Below, piece after piece: positions 35,106-44,614 of a stretch of DNA of 64,000 bases. The notes under the pieces were generated by a model. It had not been told where the DNA came from and made no database searches. It saw only the letters and a list, made by a program, of their open reading frames with translations. Position 1 is the stretch's first letter, and the number at the start of each line of letters is the position of its first letter. A program made the translations under genes and the position numbers. The DNA comes from JAJFIE01 sp964344255 (GTDB lineage: Bacteria; Pseudomonadota; Alphaproteobacteria; Rhodospirillales; Casp-alpha2), in contig CAYFMQ010000007.1 in NCBI GenBank assembly GCA_964344255.1, forward strand, positions 97,882 through 161,881. Direction: 5' to 3'.

Positions 35106-36335
35106 ATGAAAGCTCCACAACTCAAGCGATCCCTGTCGCTGCCCTTGCTGGCGCTCTACGGCCTCGGCACGACCATTGGCGCGGGCATCTATGCCCTTGT
35201 CGGCGAGGTCGCCGGAGTATCGGGCATGCACGCCCCCATTGCCTTCCTGATCGCCGCCGTCATGGCGGGCCTGACGGCGTTCAGCTTCGCTGAGTTGTCC
35301 AGCCGCTTCCCCATCAGCGCCGGTGAAGCGCATTACGTGCAAACCGCCTTCAATCTGCGATCTCTTTCCGTCATCGTCGGCCTCATGGTCATGTTCGCCG
35401 GCGTGGTGTCGGCTTCCGCCATCATCAACGCCTTTGTCGGCTATCTGCATGAATTCATCGATCTGCCCCGCACAGTAGCCATCTTGGGGATGACCCTGTT
35501 CTTGGGACTACTCGCCGCCTGGGGCATTGCCCAGTCCGTAACGGTCGCCAGCTTTCTAACGCTATTGGAAATCGGCGGATTGTTGCTGATTATCTGGGCC
35601 GGCGGCGGCGCGCTGGCGAATTTGCCTGAAGCCCTGCCCGAGATTCTGCCCGGTGGAGACGATGGTGGTGGCGTTGCCATTGGCGGGATTATGGCCGGCG
35701 CCGTTCTCGCCTTCTTCGCCTTTATCGGTTTCGAGGACATGGTGAATGTCGCCGAGGAAACAAAAACGCCGGTTAAAACCCTACCGCAGGCCATCATCAT
35801 CACCTTGATCGTGACCACAGCGCTCTATGTCGTCATCAGCGTCATTTCCGTCCTTGCCGTACCAGTCGACGATCTCGCCAATCACGAAGCGCCGCTTGCG
35901 CTGATTTACGAGCGCAGCACGGGCGAGCCCGCCCATGTGCTCAGCGCCATCGGTATCCTCGCCGTCATCAACGGCGCCCTGATACAGATGATCATGGCGT
36001 CACGCATCCTTTATGGCCTCGGAGCGCAACGGCTACTCCCCGGCGCCGTTTCCAGCATCTTCGCCGCCGTCAATCCCGTTACCCATACTCCCCTTTACGC
36101 AACACTGGTCATTGCCACGATCGTGCTTGGTTTAGGTTTATGGTTCGATCTTGCCAGCCTGGCGGAAATGACGTCACTGATTACCTTGAGCATATTCTTA
36201 CTGGTCAACGGTGCACTGATCCGTATCCGCCTGAGAGACGGCAAACCGGAGAAAGGCGCGTGTTATCCCCTCGCCGTTCCGATACTGGGACTGGTCGTCA
36301 GCCTGGGTTTCCTCATGTTCGGCCTGATCAGCTGA
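35106..36335 (+). CDS. APC-superfamily amino acid permease
   Basis: The 409-residue polytopic protein (about 11-12 helices) begins with the APC signature GLGTTIGAGIYALVGEVAG in helix 1 and has AFFAFIGFEDMVNVAEE in helix 6, the substrate-binding region. It probably imports an amino acid or amine for the adjacent enzymes. It lies 84 nt after the DddP-like gene on the same strand and its stop is 5 nt from the convergent flavoprotein gene end. Confidence 0.88.
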   Translation: MKAPQLKRSLSLPLLALYGLGTTIGAGIYALVGEVAGVSGMHAPIAFLIAAVMAGLTAFSFAELSSRFPISAGEAHYVQTAFNLRSLSVIVGLMVMFAGVVSASAIINAFVGYLHEFIDLPRTVAILGMTLFLGLLAAWGIAQSVTVASFLTLLEIGGLLLIIWAGGGALANLPEALPEILPGGDDGGGVAIGGIMAGAVLAFFAFIGFEDMVNVAEETKTPVKTLPQAIIITLIVTTALYVVISVISVLAVPVDDLANHEAPLALIYERSTGEPAHVLSAIGILAVINGALIQMIMASRILYGLGAQRLLPGAVSSIFAAVNPVTHTPLYATLVIATIVLGLGLWFDLASLAEMTSLITLSIFLLVNGALIRIRLRDGKPEKGACYPLAVPILGLVVSLGFLMFGLIS

Positions 36336-36340
36336 AAGGC

Positions 36341-38407
36341 CTATTCCGGCAGCAATTCGGTTATTTCCCGCCTGAAGGGAACGCCTTCCGTTTTCTCCTC
36401 GCCGATTTCTCGGGCAAAGCGGTGCCCCGACCAGACGGCCGCGGCAATGGTGTTGGGCGCATCGGCATCGCCGATCCTCTCGACGGACAGGATACCGGCC
36501 TCCGCCCAGTTATCGCTTAGCTCCTGAAGATCGTCCCACAGACCAAGACGCGGCATCGAACCTGTTAACAGAACGACGGAAGCGGCGTCGATTTCCCGCT
36601 CCTTGCCCGTAAAGCCACAGGCAACCTGAACCGCGCTGTTCGATATGGCGGCAAGGTTGTGGTAGGGCACGATCTCGACGCCCATTTCCAGCAGGGATTT
36701 CTGGATACGGTGATGTTCCAGTGAATTATGGGTGAAGGTCGAGGCATCCGCCGCCGGCGTCACCAGTGTGACCGCCTTGCCCTCCTTGATGAATTTCTCC
36801 GCGAGCACGCCGCCCATGTAATAGTGATCGTCATCGAAGACCACAACGGGACCGTCGATTTCGACACCGTCCATGACGTCATCAGGCGTGAATACGTGGG
36901 AAACATCCGAACCGGGAATGGCGTGGCGGTTGTTACGTCCGACACCGTCCCGACGCCACTCGGACCCTGTCGCCACGGCCACATGCTGAGCGCCGAATTC
37001 CAAGACGTTTTCCGCCGTCAGTTCGCTGCCGCGATAGACTTCCACATTGGACATCTGGCTGATCTGGTATTCGCGGTAATCCTTGACGCGCCCCCATTCC
37101 GAGAGACCGGGCAGCTTGCTCTCCCTGGCGACGCGGCCACCCAATTCACCCGTCGCCTCGGCCAGCACGACCTCGTAGCCTCGTTCGCCGCAGACGCGCG
37201 CGGCTTCCAGACCGGCAGGCCCGCCGCCGATAACCAGCACCCGGTCATCGTTCTTCTTCGGCGCGAAGCGCTCTGGATGCCAGCCCCGCCGCCACTCCTC
37301 GCCCACCGTCGCATTCTGGGTGCACCGCATGGGGACGAGCAGATGATCGCCGGTGACACAGATATTGCAGCCGATGCATTCGCGGATGTCCTCGATGCGG
37401 CCTTCCTCGATCTTTTTCGGTAGAAACGGATCGGCGATGGAAGGCCTGGCCGCACCGATCATGTCGAACACGCCCTTGTTGATGAGCGAAACCATCTTGT
37501 CGGGCGAGGTATAGCGCCCGACACCCAGAACCGGCTTCGTCGTCACCTTTTTCACAAACGAGACGAAGGGCTCTTGAAAGCCGCTTTCGGCAAACCTTGA
37601 AGTTTGGGAATCGTTTTCCCAGTCGCTGATATTGACATCCCAGAGATGGGGCAGTTCCGCCAGCATCTCGACCACGTCACGTCCTTCCTCTTCGCAACTG
37701 ATACCGCCCGTCCCCAGCAACTCGTCCACGGCGAAGCGCACCGGAACGCCACAGGTATCGCCGACGGCTTCCAGCGTGTCTTCCAGGGTCTCGCGGAATA
37801 ACCGCACCCGATTTTGCAGACTGCCGCCGTATTCGTCGGTCCGGTCGTTATAGCGTTTTGAGAGAAAATGCATCTGCATGGTCAGGTCATGGGCGCAATA
37901 GACGTAGATCAGGTCATAGCCGCAGCGCTTGGCCCGAAGCGCTGCATCCACATGCCACTTGCGGAAATTCCTGATGTCTTGCTTGTCCATGGCCCGGGTA
38001 TGACCCGGCTCGTACTGATCAAGAGGCCGGCAGGAAGCGCCCAACGCCGTTTCGCGGGAATAGCGGTTGGGACTGTGATGACCGTTATGGCATAGCTCAA
38101 TGCCCGCCAGTGAGCCATGCGCCTGCACCTTTTCCACCATACGGATGTGCGCCGGCATGTCCCGGTCATCCCACAAGCGGCCTTCGACGAAGGGTGTGAT
38201 GTCACCAGTGTGGTGGATTTCCACCTCTTCCGTGCAGATCACGCCCCAGCCGCCTTCGGCCTTGACGCCCCGCATTTCCGCCATGGAAGAAGGATGCATC
38301 CGGCCCATGCCGTTGCAGTGTGGCACCTGATAAAATCGATTAGGTGAGGTCTTCGGTCCGATCTGAACCGGTTCAAACAGCACGTCGTATCGCGGATCAC
38401 GGGTCAT
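36341..38407 (-). CDS. Trimethylamine/dimethylamine-dehydrogenase-like flavoprotein
   Basis: The 688-residue protein matches TMADH along its length. Cys31 (VPHCNG) is at the covalent 6-S-cysteinyl-FMN position, Tyr170 and His173 are in YVYCAHD, and Asp262 is in WDVNISD. The 4Fe-4S cysteines are 344, 347, 350 and 362, followed by CTQNA, then a VLVIGGGPAGLEAAR FAD/ADP domain. Of the three aromatic residues that cage trimethylammonium in TMADH, only one (Trp256) is kept. Tyr60 is Glu61 here and Trp355 is replaced in VTGDHL. It should oxidise an amine that differs from trimethylamine. It overlaps the MFS gene end by 11 nt. Confidence 0.93.
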   Translation of the reverse strand: MTRDPRYDVLFEPVQIGPKTSPNRFYQVPHCNGMGRMHPSSMAEMRGVKAEGGWGVICTEEVEIHHTGDITPFVEGRLWDDRDMPAHIRMVEKVQAHGSLAGIELCHNGHHSPNRYSRETALGASCRPLDQYEPGHTRAMDKQDIRNFRKWHVDAALRAKRCGYDLIYVYCAHDLTMQMHFLSKRYNDRTDEYGGSLQNRVRLFRETLEDTLEAVGDTCGVPVRFAVDELLGTGGISCEEEGRDVVEMLAELPHLWDVNISDWENDSQTSRFAESGFQEPFVSFVKKVTTKPVLGVGRYTSPDKMVSLINKGVFDMIGAARPSIADPFLPKKIEEGRIEDIRECIGCNICVTGDHLLVPMRCTQNATVGEEWRRGWHPERFAPKKNDDRVLVIGGGPAGLEAARVCGERGYEVVLAEATGELGGRVARESKLPGLSEWGRVKDYREYQISQMSNVEVYRGSELTAENVLEFGAQHVAVATGSEWRRDGVGRNNRHAIPGSDVSHVFTPDDVMDGVEIDGPVVVFDDDHYYMGGVLAEKFIKEGKAVTLVTPAADASTFTHNSLEHHRIQKSLLEMGVEIVPYHNLAAISNSAVQVACGFTGKEREIDAASVVLLTGSMPRLGLWDDLQELSDNWAEAGILSVERIGDADAPNTIAAAVWSGHRFAREIGEEKTEGVPFRREITELLPE

Positions 38408-39532
38408 GTCGTGGACTCTCTTCTTCTCGTATGCCGGATGCAGTTCCGGTCCTCATCCGGGCAGGCCTTATGACGCGTCGCCAGAACGCCAGGGCCATCA
38501 GCGGGATGCACGAAGCGACCAGAACGGCGGGCATGCCGTTCGGCCCCATAATCTCCATGGCGTGGCCCACAGCCACCGGGCCGGCGATGTTGCCCATCTC
38601 GAAAATCCATACGAAGGCCGCCTTGGCGCCNNNNNNNNNNAAGGAATGTCCAGAACAAAGGGAACGGCGGCGCCCAATCCAAAACACGCCAGCAGGCACC
38701 AAACCAGCAACTTGTTGCGGTCGATCCTGTCGCTGTAGAGACCGATGGGTATTTGTGAGAGCACCGTTCCGGCGATGATGGCGACCAGCATGTAAAGCGA
38801 CATATCCGTGCTCATGCCCGTTCGTACGCCGTAAACGGGTATGAAGGAAATCTGCGCCGCATCGGTCACGCCGGCGAGGAGCGCCATAGCCATCAAAAGC
38901 GGCGCAAAACGGAAGGCCCGCATGAACGACCAGCCCTCCGGCGTTCCCAAATCCGGTGTGACATCCCTGGCCATGATCAGGGGGATGGTGGATGAGGCGA
39001 TCAGGGCGGCGGCGACAAAAAAGGTATTGGTATCGCCCGGCCCCATGATGGTCACCAGAATAGGCCCGCAAGCAAACCCCAGGGTCATAACCATCATGAA
39101 AATCGCTACGATTTTTCCCCGGTTCTCATTTGTCGCGATGGCGTTGACCCAGGTTTCGCTCAATATCCACAAGACCGCCGCGCCAAGACCCGCCATGAAC
39201 CTGAGCATGAACCATTCCGGCACGCCATAGAAGAACGGCATGGTGACGACAGATATAACGATGATGACGGAACCCAGTAACAGACAGCCCAGCAACCCGA
39301 ACAGCCTGACAAGCGCGTTGATGAAAGGGCTGGTGATAATCAGCGCCAATGGCGCTGCGGCGACTACATAGCCGATTTTATCGGCGCTCTCGCCACGAAG
39401 CTCCATGGTAATAGCCAACAGCGGCATGACCGCGCCGATGGCAAGCGAAGCGGCAAAAGCGCTAACACTGATGGCGACCAGCGCCTTTTTCTGTCCACGA
39501 CCCAGCGTCGTTGCTGCGGCATCGCCAGCCAT
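38397..39532 (-). CDS. MFS transporter (interrupted by assembly gap)
   Basis: An N-terminal part of about 300 residues is continuous from MAGDAAATTLGRGQKKALVAISVSA. It has MFS helices and the loop RLFGLLGCLLLGS. A 10-N gap then throws the reading frame, and the C-terminal half-helices (VWIFEMGNIAGPVAVGHAMEIMG to the stop at 38397) are in a second frame. The complete protein would be about 380 residues, typical for a drug/metabolite exporter or sugar-like MFS. It starts overlapping the aldo/keto reductase stop by 1 nt and ends inside the flavoprotein start, forming one operon. Confidence 0.85.
38631..38640. other. Assembly gap (10 N)
   Basis: The gap interrupts the MFS transporter gene and is not a multiple of three, so the coding frame changes across it. 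Both sides encode consistent MFS sequence. Confidence 0.99.
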
Positions 39533-40365
39533 TACAGCATTTCCAGGTGTGAAGGACCCGTCGGTGGCGGGAAAGCCCCATCAAGCAATTCCAGGTCATC
39601 CTGATCCAGCGCAATCCCCAGCGCCGCGATATTCTGGTCTATATGATCGTGATTCACCGATTTCGGAATAGCGATAACGCCGGGCTGCGCCAATACCCAG
39701 GCAAGGGCGATCTGCAACGGCTCAACACCGTGCTTGTCGGCGATCTGCTCTAAAACGGGATCACCCTGCAACCGACCCTGCTCAAGCGGTGAATAGGCCA
39801 TGACCGGCACGCCACGGTCCCGGCATTGCGGCAGTAAATCCCATTCGACGCCGCGCCGGGTGAGGTTATAAAGGATCTGGTTCGTCACCGATACTTCACC
39901 CCCGGGGCAGGACCACCACGCGTCCATGTCGTCGGCATCCAGGTTCGAGACCCCGAAATAGCGGATTTTGCCGGACGCCCGTAAGTCCTCGAACGCCTGG
40001 ATCGTTTCCTCGAACGGCACGGAGCCGCGCCAGTGCAGCAGGTAGATATCGATCCGGTCCGTACCGAGCCGCCGCAGGCTGTGCTCGCAGGCCTTGATGG
40101 CGTTATCGTACCCGGCGTTATAGGGATAGACCTTGGAAACGATAATGACTTCGTCGCGCATGCCCTGTACCGCTTCGCCGACGACTTCTTCAGCGCCGCC
40201 GTCACCGTACATTTCTGCCGTATCGATCAGGCGGATACCTCGGTCTAGGGCATACTGAACGGCGCGCACTTCCTGATCGAAAGCGGAGGCATGATCCCCC
40301 ATATACCAGGTGCCAAGGCCGAGGACGGGAACGGATTCACCACCGGGTAAAGCGAGTGTGCGCAT
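39532..40365 (-). CDS. Aldo/keto reductase
   Basis: The 277-residue enzyme has the complete AKR tetrad Asp48, Tyr53 (LIDTAEMYGDG), Lys78 (IIVSKVYPYN) and His111 (IYLLHWRGS). The C-terminal NADPH-binding region includes PGVIAIPKSVNHDHIDQN. It reduces an aldehyde or ketone, perhaps one formed by amine oxidation. It is the first gene of a minus-strand operon with the MFS transporter and the TMADH-like flavoprotein. Confidence 0.92.
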   Translation of the reverse strand: MRTLALPGGESVPVLGLGTWYMGDHASAFDQEVRAVQYALDRGIRLIDTAEMYGDGGAEEVVGEAVQGMRDEVIIVSKVYPYNAGYDNAIKACEHSLRRLGTDRIDIYLLHWRGSVPFEETIQAFEDLRASGKIRYFGVSNLDADDMDAWWSCPGGEVSVTNQILYNLTRRGVEWDLLPQCRDRGVPVMAYSPLEQGRLQGDPVLEQIADKHGVEPLQIALAWVLAQPGVIAIPKSVNHDHIDQNIAALGIALDQDDLELLDGAFPPPTGPSHLEML

Positions 40366-40549
40366 GAAAGGTATCCCTGTTGAATGCGTCTATTCTAACA
40401 TTTCCATTCATATCCTGACACGCCGGAGACGCACAGGCGATAGCCCCTATGGGACAAAAAGCGGTTAATCCCGAGTATTCTATACGGACTTGTTGAAACA
40501 GGCCTTCATGGTCATATGATACGGAGGACAGGTTACGGGAGTCCCACCA

Positions 40550-41548
40550 TTGAATGATACGGCCACTTTACCCGAAATATTTCGAGAACTGGCAAAAACC
40601 AGTGACGTGACCTGGAGCATCGCAACTTTCGGCGCCATCGCAGAGTTCAGCTATGAGGCAGGGGAAGAGGCGCATTTCACATCCAATGATTCTGGCTTCA
40701 ACATTCTCACACCGCGTGGCGCATTGCTCTACAATCACTCACCGAACGTGAAGATCGTCGCCTATGAAGGCCTGTCCAAGCATCCGGCCCTGTGGTCGCA
40801 GGGTATTTCCATCTGTCTTCCGGAAAACGATGCCCGCAGGAGCGCCCGATCCGTTTTGAGCGAAGCGGACCTGGATACCGGGGCATTGCAAGATAGTCAC
40901 AGGCAGGAACATCTGTTCGATATCGGCGTCAATGCCCCGCATGTGGACGCTTTCGTCCGCACCGGTGATGAGGAACTCGTTTCTATACTTCGATCGAACG
41001 CAGGAAAGCCTCTGTTCGGCGAAAACGCTGACGCCCTGCACGCCATCCTGGAACGAAGCCCGGACCGGGTCTTCGTATCCGCCCTTGGCCGGATCGAAGT
41101 GCGCACCCCTATCGCCCCCGAAGGCGGCGAAACGGAGATTGGGCCCCACACTCATGTGCTGTCCGATCTGTTGGCTGCCGGGCGCACCCATGCAGCCAAC
41201 GTGCCCATTCCGACGGGCTATCTTCCGTGCATGAACATTTTCCCCCCAAACCCGGCCCGCGACAGCCGCGGCGACGCCCGGGATTTCGATCAAGGCGACC
41301 ATGATTTCTTTCAGGGCTTGATTTCGGCCTATGGCGACAGGGAGGCAAACGCCATAAAGGAGCGGGTTCGTTCCGCCGTAAATGATGGCGACGGCCCCGA
41401 TATTCTTGAGGAGGATTGTAAAAGCCTCAGCCGAACCGAACGGACGGCCCTGCGCGTCGCCCTCCGCCAATTGCGGTTTACGAACGGCGATAGCCCGGCG
41501 CTGGATCAATGGCTTTCAGTATATGAACCGAATGACAGCCACGCCTGA
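40550..41548 (+). CDS. Conserved-looking hypothetical protein
   Basis: The 332-residue protein has no recognisable catalytic motif, signal peptide or membrane helix. A short Pro-rich stretch (NIFPPNPARDSRGDARD) and the block PTGYLPCMN are notable, and the N-terminal part reads like a cytosolic alpha/beta protein. The start appears to be a TTG at 40550, 8 nt after GGGAG. It stands alone between a minus-strand operon and the VOC gene at 41636. I do not recognise the family and assign no function. Confidence 0.7.
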   Translation: MNDTATLPEIFRELAKTSDVTWSIATFGAIAEFSYEAGEEAHFTSNDSGFNILTPRGALLYNHSPNVKIVAYEGLSKHPALWSQGISICLPENDARRSARSVLSEADLDTGALQDSHRQEHLFDIGVNAPHVDAFVRTGDEELVSILRSNAGKPLFGENADALHAILERSPDRVFVSALGRIEVRTPIAPEGGETEIGPHTHVLSDLLAAGRTHAANVPIPTGYLPCMNIFPPNPARDSRGDARDFDQGDHDFFQGLISAYGDREANAIKERVRSAVNDGDGPDILEEDCKSLSRTERTALRVALRQLRFTNGDSPALDQWLSVYEPNDSHA

Positions 41549-41635
41549 AAATGGGGAGGTTCCGGTTGACGGGAGCCCATCCATCCCCCTAAATCATAGA
41601 CAACGATAACAAGACATTCCTTGCAGGAGGACTAG

Positions 41636-42070
41636 ATGAAATATCTTCACACCATGGTTCGCGTCTCTGATCTGGATGCGTCGCTGGACTTTTACTGCAA
41701 CAAGCTGGGCCTTCAGGAAACCTATCGCTACGACAGCGAGGCCGGACGATACACCAACATTTTCCTGAGTGCGCCGAGCGACAGTTTAACCGCCCATGCA
41801 GGGCCGGAATTGGAACTCACCTACAACTGGGATCCGGAAGATTACAAGGGCGGGCGGAATTTCGGCCACCTGGCCTATCAGGTCGATGATATCTACGCGG
41901 CCTGCCAGAAACTGATGGATTCCGGCGTCACCATCAATCGCCCCCCGCGTGACGGCAATATGGCCTTTGTCCGCTCCCCCGATGGTATTTCTGTCGAGCT
42001 GCTTCAGGCCGGCGACGCCCTGGAACCGCAGGAGCCCTGGGCCTCCATGGAAAACACCGGCGAGTGGTGA
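41636..42070 (+). CDS. VOC / glyoxalase I family protein (copy 1)
   Basis: The 144-residue protein carries the four metal ligands of glyoxalase I-type VOC enzymes: His5 (YLHTMVRV), Glu in LELTYNWD, His in FGHLAYQV and Glu in SVELLQ. Lactoylglutathione lyase is the closest family. Detoxification of an aldehyde intermediate, such as formaldehyde- or methylglyoxal-like products of demethylation, would suit the location. A related VOC gene lies at 48232, with the same TYNWD segment. It starts after an AGGAGGAC ribosome-binding site and precedes a dehydrogenase by 17 nt. Confidence 0.9.
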   Translation: MKYLHTMVRVSDLDASLDFYCNKLGLQETYRYDSEAGRYTNIFLSAPSDSLTAHAGPELELTYNWDPEDYKGGRNFGHLAYQVDDIYAACQKLMDSGVTINRPPRDGNMAFVRSPDGISVELLQAGDALEPQEPWASMENTGEW

Positions 42071-42087
42071 GTTAATTGTAGGCTGTC

Positions 42088-43194
42088 ATGAATACCTCCC
42101 CCGATGGCAGAACCATGTTGGCCGTGGTGACAACCGGCAACGGGGGGTATGACAAACTCAGCTATCAGGAAGTTCACATCCCCGAGCCCGGACCGGACGA
42201 GGTGCTGGTCCAGGTCCTGGCCGCCGGCATGAACAATACGGAAATCAATACCCGCCTCGGCTGGTATTCTTCCGACGTAACCGCCGGAACGGAAGAAACC
42301 GGCTCCGATCAGGAACAGGACCCGACACAGCACGCCGACGGCGGCTGGAACAAGGAAACGCCCTTTCCTTTCATTCAGGGCACGGACTGTTGCGGCCGGG
42401 TGGCCGAGACCGGTGAAAAAGCCGACGCAAGCCTGATCGGGAAACGCATCCTGGTCCGCGCCTGCATGCGGCCGGAGGGATTTGACTCGCCCGAAAATAT
42501 CTGGATGGGCTCCGACTTCGACGGCGCTTTCGCCCAGTATGTTAAAGTCCCCGCCAACGAGGTCTTTCCCGTCGACTGCGACTGGAGCGACGAGGAACTG
42601 GCGACCATTCCCTGCGCCTACGGCACATCGGAGAACATGATCCACCGCGCAGGCGTCACGGCGGATGACCATGTCCTGGTAGCGGGTGCGTCGGGCGGGG
42701 TCGGCTCCGCTACCGTACAACTGGCGAAACGCCGCGGCGCAACCGTTACGGCGGTGGCGGGCAAAGAAAAGCTGGAGCAGGTCCGCACCATCGGCGCCGA
42801 TACTGTCATCGCCCGCGGTGAAAGCCTGATTGATGCGCTCGGCGAGGAATCCGTGGACGTGGTCATCGACAATGTGGCCGGCGACGGATTCGGCGAACGG
42901 CTGAAACTGCTCAAACGCGGCGGACGCTATGCCTCTTCCGGCGCTATCGCCGGACCTATCGTCGAGTTGGACATGCGGGTATTCTACCTGAAAGACCTGA
43001 CCCTGATCGGATGCACCGGCTGGGACGAGCCCGTCTTCCCCAATCTGATTTCCTATATCGAGAACGGGGAAATCAGGCCCCTGCTGGCGGCGACGTTCCC
43101 CCTGGAAAAGATCGCCGATGCCCAGCGTGTGTTCCTCGAAAAAAGATATGTCGGCAATTTTGTCCTGATCCCTCCTGCCCCACAGGAAAATTGA
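42088..43194 (+). CDS. Medium-chain dehydrogenase/reductase, zinc-independent quinone-reductase-like
   Basis: The 368-residue protein has the N-terminal GroES-like domain with AAGMNNTEINTRLGWYS and a Rossmann segment VLVAGASGGVGSATVQL. The catalytic-zinc Cys present in its paralog at 29312 (ACGMNNT) is Ala here, so it should act like a zinc-free quinone oxidoreductase. A Gln/Glu/Asp-rich insertion (EETGSDQEQDPTQHADGG) sits in the catalytic domain at the same place as in the paralog. It is co-transcribed with the VOC gene. Confidence 0.87.
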   Translation: MNTSPDGRTMLAVVTTGNGGYDKLSYQEVHIPEPGPDEVLVQVLAAGMNNTEINTRLGWYSSDVTAGTEETGSDQEQDPTQHADGGWNKETPFPFIQGTDCCGRVAETGEKADASLIGKRILVRACMRPEGFDSPENIWMGSDFDGAFAQYVKVPANEVFPVDCDWSDEELATIPCAYGTSENMIHRAGVTADDHVLVAGASGGVGSATVQLAKRRGATVTAVAGKEKLEQVRTIGADTVIARGESLIDALGEESVDVVIDNVAGDGFGERLKLLKRGGRYASSGAIAGPIVELDMRVFYLKDLTLIGCTGWDEPVFPNLISYIENGEIRPLLAATFPLEKIADAQRVFLEKRYVGNFVLIPPAPQEN

Positions 43195-43195
43195 G

Positions 43196-43564
43196 TCAGG
43201 ACAACTGAACGAGGGCCATATCGTAGGCCTTGCCGTCCATCTCCGTAATACGATGACCGCGCCCGGAAACGTCATTATTGATGAACATGCCACCCGTTTC
43301 GATGATCCGGCTGTCGCCGTCGGAGGTTTCAAGATTGACCCGCCCTGAGAGCACTATCACAAACATGCGCTGCGGCACGGGATGCCATTCGTCAATGTAT
43401 CCTGCAGGTGTGTGTAAAATCCTGACGCCTTCGGCTTTCATCAACGGCGATACGCTGTAGCCACCGGGTGACGGCGGTGCGAAATCCATCTCTTCCTGCG
43501 GCAAGTCCGTTTCGCCGAAAAATGTTCCGCCCTGATCGCCCATGCAAACGGTGAGTACTTTCAT
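43196..43564 (-). CDS. Cupin-like protein
   Basis: From MKVLTVCMGDQGG at 43564, preceded by GGGAGGAGAAGG, the product is 122 residues. The central cupin strand pattern is GYIDEWHPVPQRMFVIVLSGRVNLET followed by GGMFINNDVSGRGH, with one or two His as possible metal ligands. Function is unknown; such proteins often bind or isomerise small carboxylates. It is convergent with the dehydrogenase gene, with a 1-nt gap. Confidence 0.75.
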   Translation of the reverse strand: MKVLTVCMGDQGGTFFGETDLPQEEMDFAPPSPGGYSVSPLMKAEGVRILHTPAGYIDEWHPVPQRMFVIVLSGRVNLETSDGDSRIIETGGMFINNDVSGRGHRITEMDGKAYDMALVQLS

Positions 43565-43752
43565 GGCCTTCTCCTCCCGTGCCGAAGCCGCATTTCCGCA
43601 ACTGTAACAAATTACACCTTGAGCGCCGCCTAGATTTACGCTCAAGATGAGTCGAAACGACAGTCGGGAATGAGCAATGCCATGAGGCTTTTATGATCGG
43701 GGCATGTTGGATGCTCTCATCATCGGCGCCTACAAAATCAGGGAGGATAAAT

Positions 43753-44613
43753 ATGACAGACGCAACAGGCTCAGGCCGGCTTCAGGATAAGGTCGCCCTG
43801 ATTGTCGGAGGCGGACAGGCCCCCGGCGCCACCATCGGCAACGGCCGCGCCACAGCCGTCACCTTTGCCCGGGAAGGTGCGCACCTCGCTATTGTCGATC
43901 GCGACCTTGCATCGGCCGAGGAAACCGTCCGCATGACGAAGGAAAAGGGGGCCGAGGCCATCGCCCTGCAAGGCGATGTCACCAGCGACAGCGATATAGC
44001 CCGTTTCGTCAAGGATACCCACGATCATTACGGGCGTATCGACATCCTGCACAACAACGTCGGCGTGGCGACTGACGACGGTGGTCCGCTTGGCGTCACG
44101 ATGGATGCCTGGCGCAATATATTCGAGATCAACCTGAACGGCATGCTGGCCACCATCAAACAGGTTCTGCCCATCATGCAGGCGCAACGCTCCGGCGTCA
44201 TCATCAATATCTCGACCATCATCTCGATTACGTCCGACTCGCTGATTTATTCGCGCGGCAACGATAACCCTTTCGATGAAAACGGCATCATCGCCTACCG
44301 GGTGTCGAAATCAGGAGTGAACTCACTGACCGAGACCCTGGCGTCGAGCCAGGCCATACACGGCATTCGCGTCAACGCCATCCTTCCGGGGCTGATGGAA
44401 ACGCCCAATGCCGTTGAAAGCACCATGGAATGGACCAATCAACCACGTGAGGAAGTCAATGCCGTACGTGACGCACAGGTGCCGTTGGGCGGCAAGCAGG
44501 GTTCGGCCTGGGACATCGCCAACGCGGCTCTGTTCCTGGCATCCGATGAAGCCAAATTCATCACGGGTGTGTTGTTGCCGGTAGACGGCGGCCAGACCCT
44601 GAACCGGGGGTAG
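43753..44613 (+). CDS. Short-chain dehydrogenase/reductase
   Basis: The 286-residue protein from MTDATGSGRLQDKV (ribosome-binding site GGGAGG at 43741) is an SDR with the active-site YRVSKSG (Tyr-x3-Lys) and Ser in IINISTI. Its nucleotide-binding turn is the elongated GGGQAPGATIGNG rather than the usual TGxxxGxG, an atypical cofactor loop. It likely oxidises a hydroxy intermediate with NAD(P). It ends 1 nt before the convergent methyltransferase gene. Confidence 0.9.
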   Translation: MTDATGSGRLQDKVALIVGGGQAPGATIGNGRATAVTFAREGAHLAIVDRDLASAEETVRMTKEKGAEAIALQGDVTSDSDIARFVKDTHDHYGRIDILHNNVGVATDDGGPLGVTMDAWRNIFEINLNGMLATIKQVLPIMQAQRSGVIINISTIISITSDSLIYSRGNDNPFDENGIIAYRVSKSGVNSLTETLASSQAIHGIRVNAILPGLMETPNAVESTMEWTNQPREEVNAVRDAQVPLGGKQGSAWDIANAALFLASDEAKFITGVLLPVDGGQTLNRG

Positions 44614-44614
44614 G

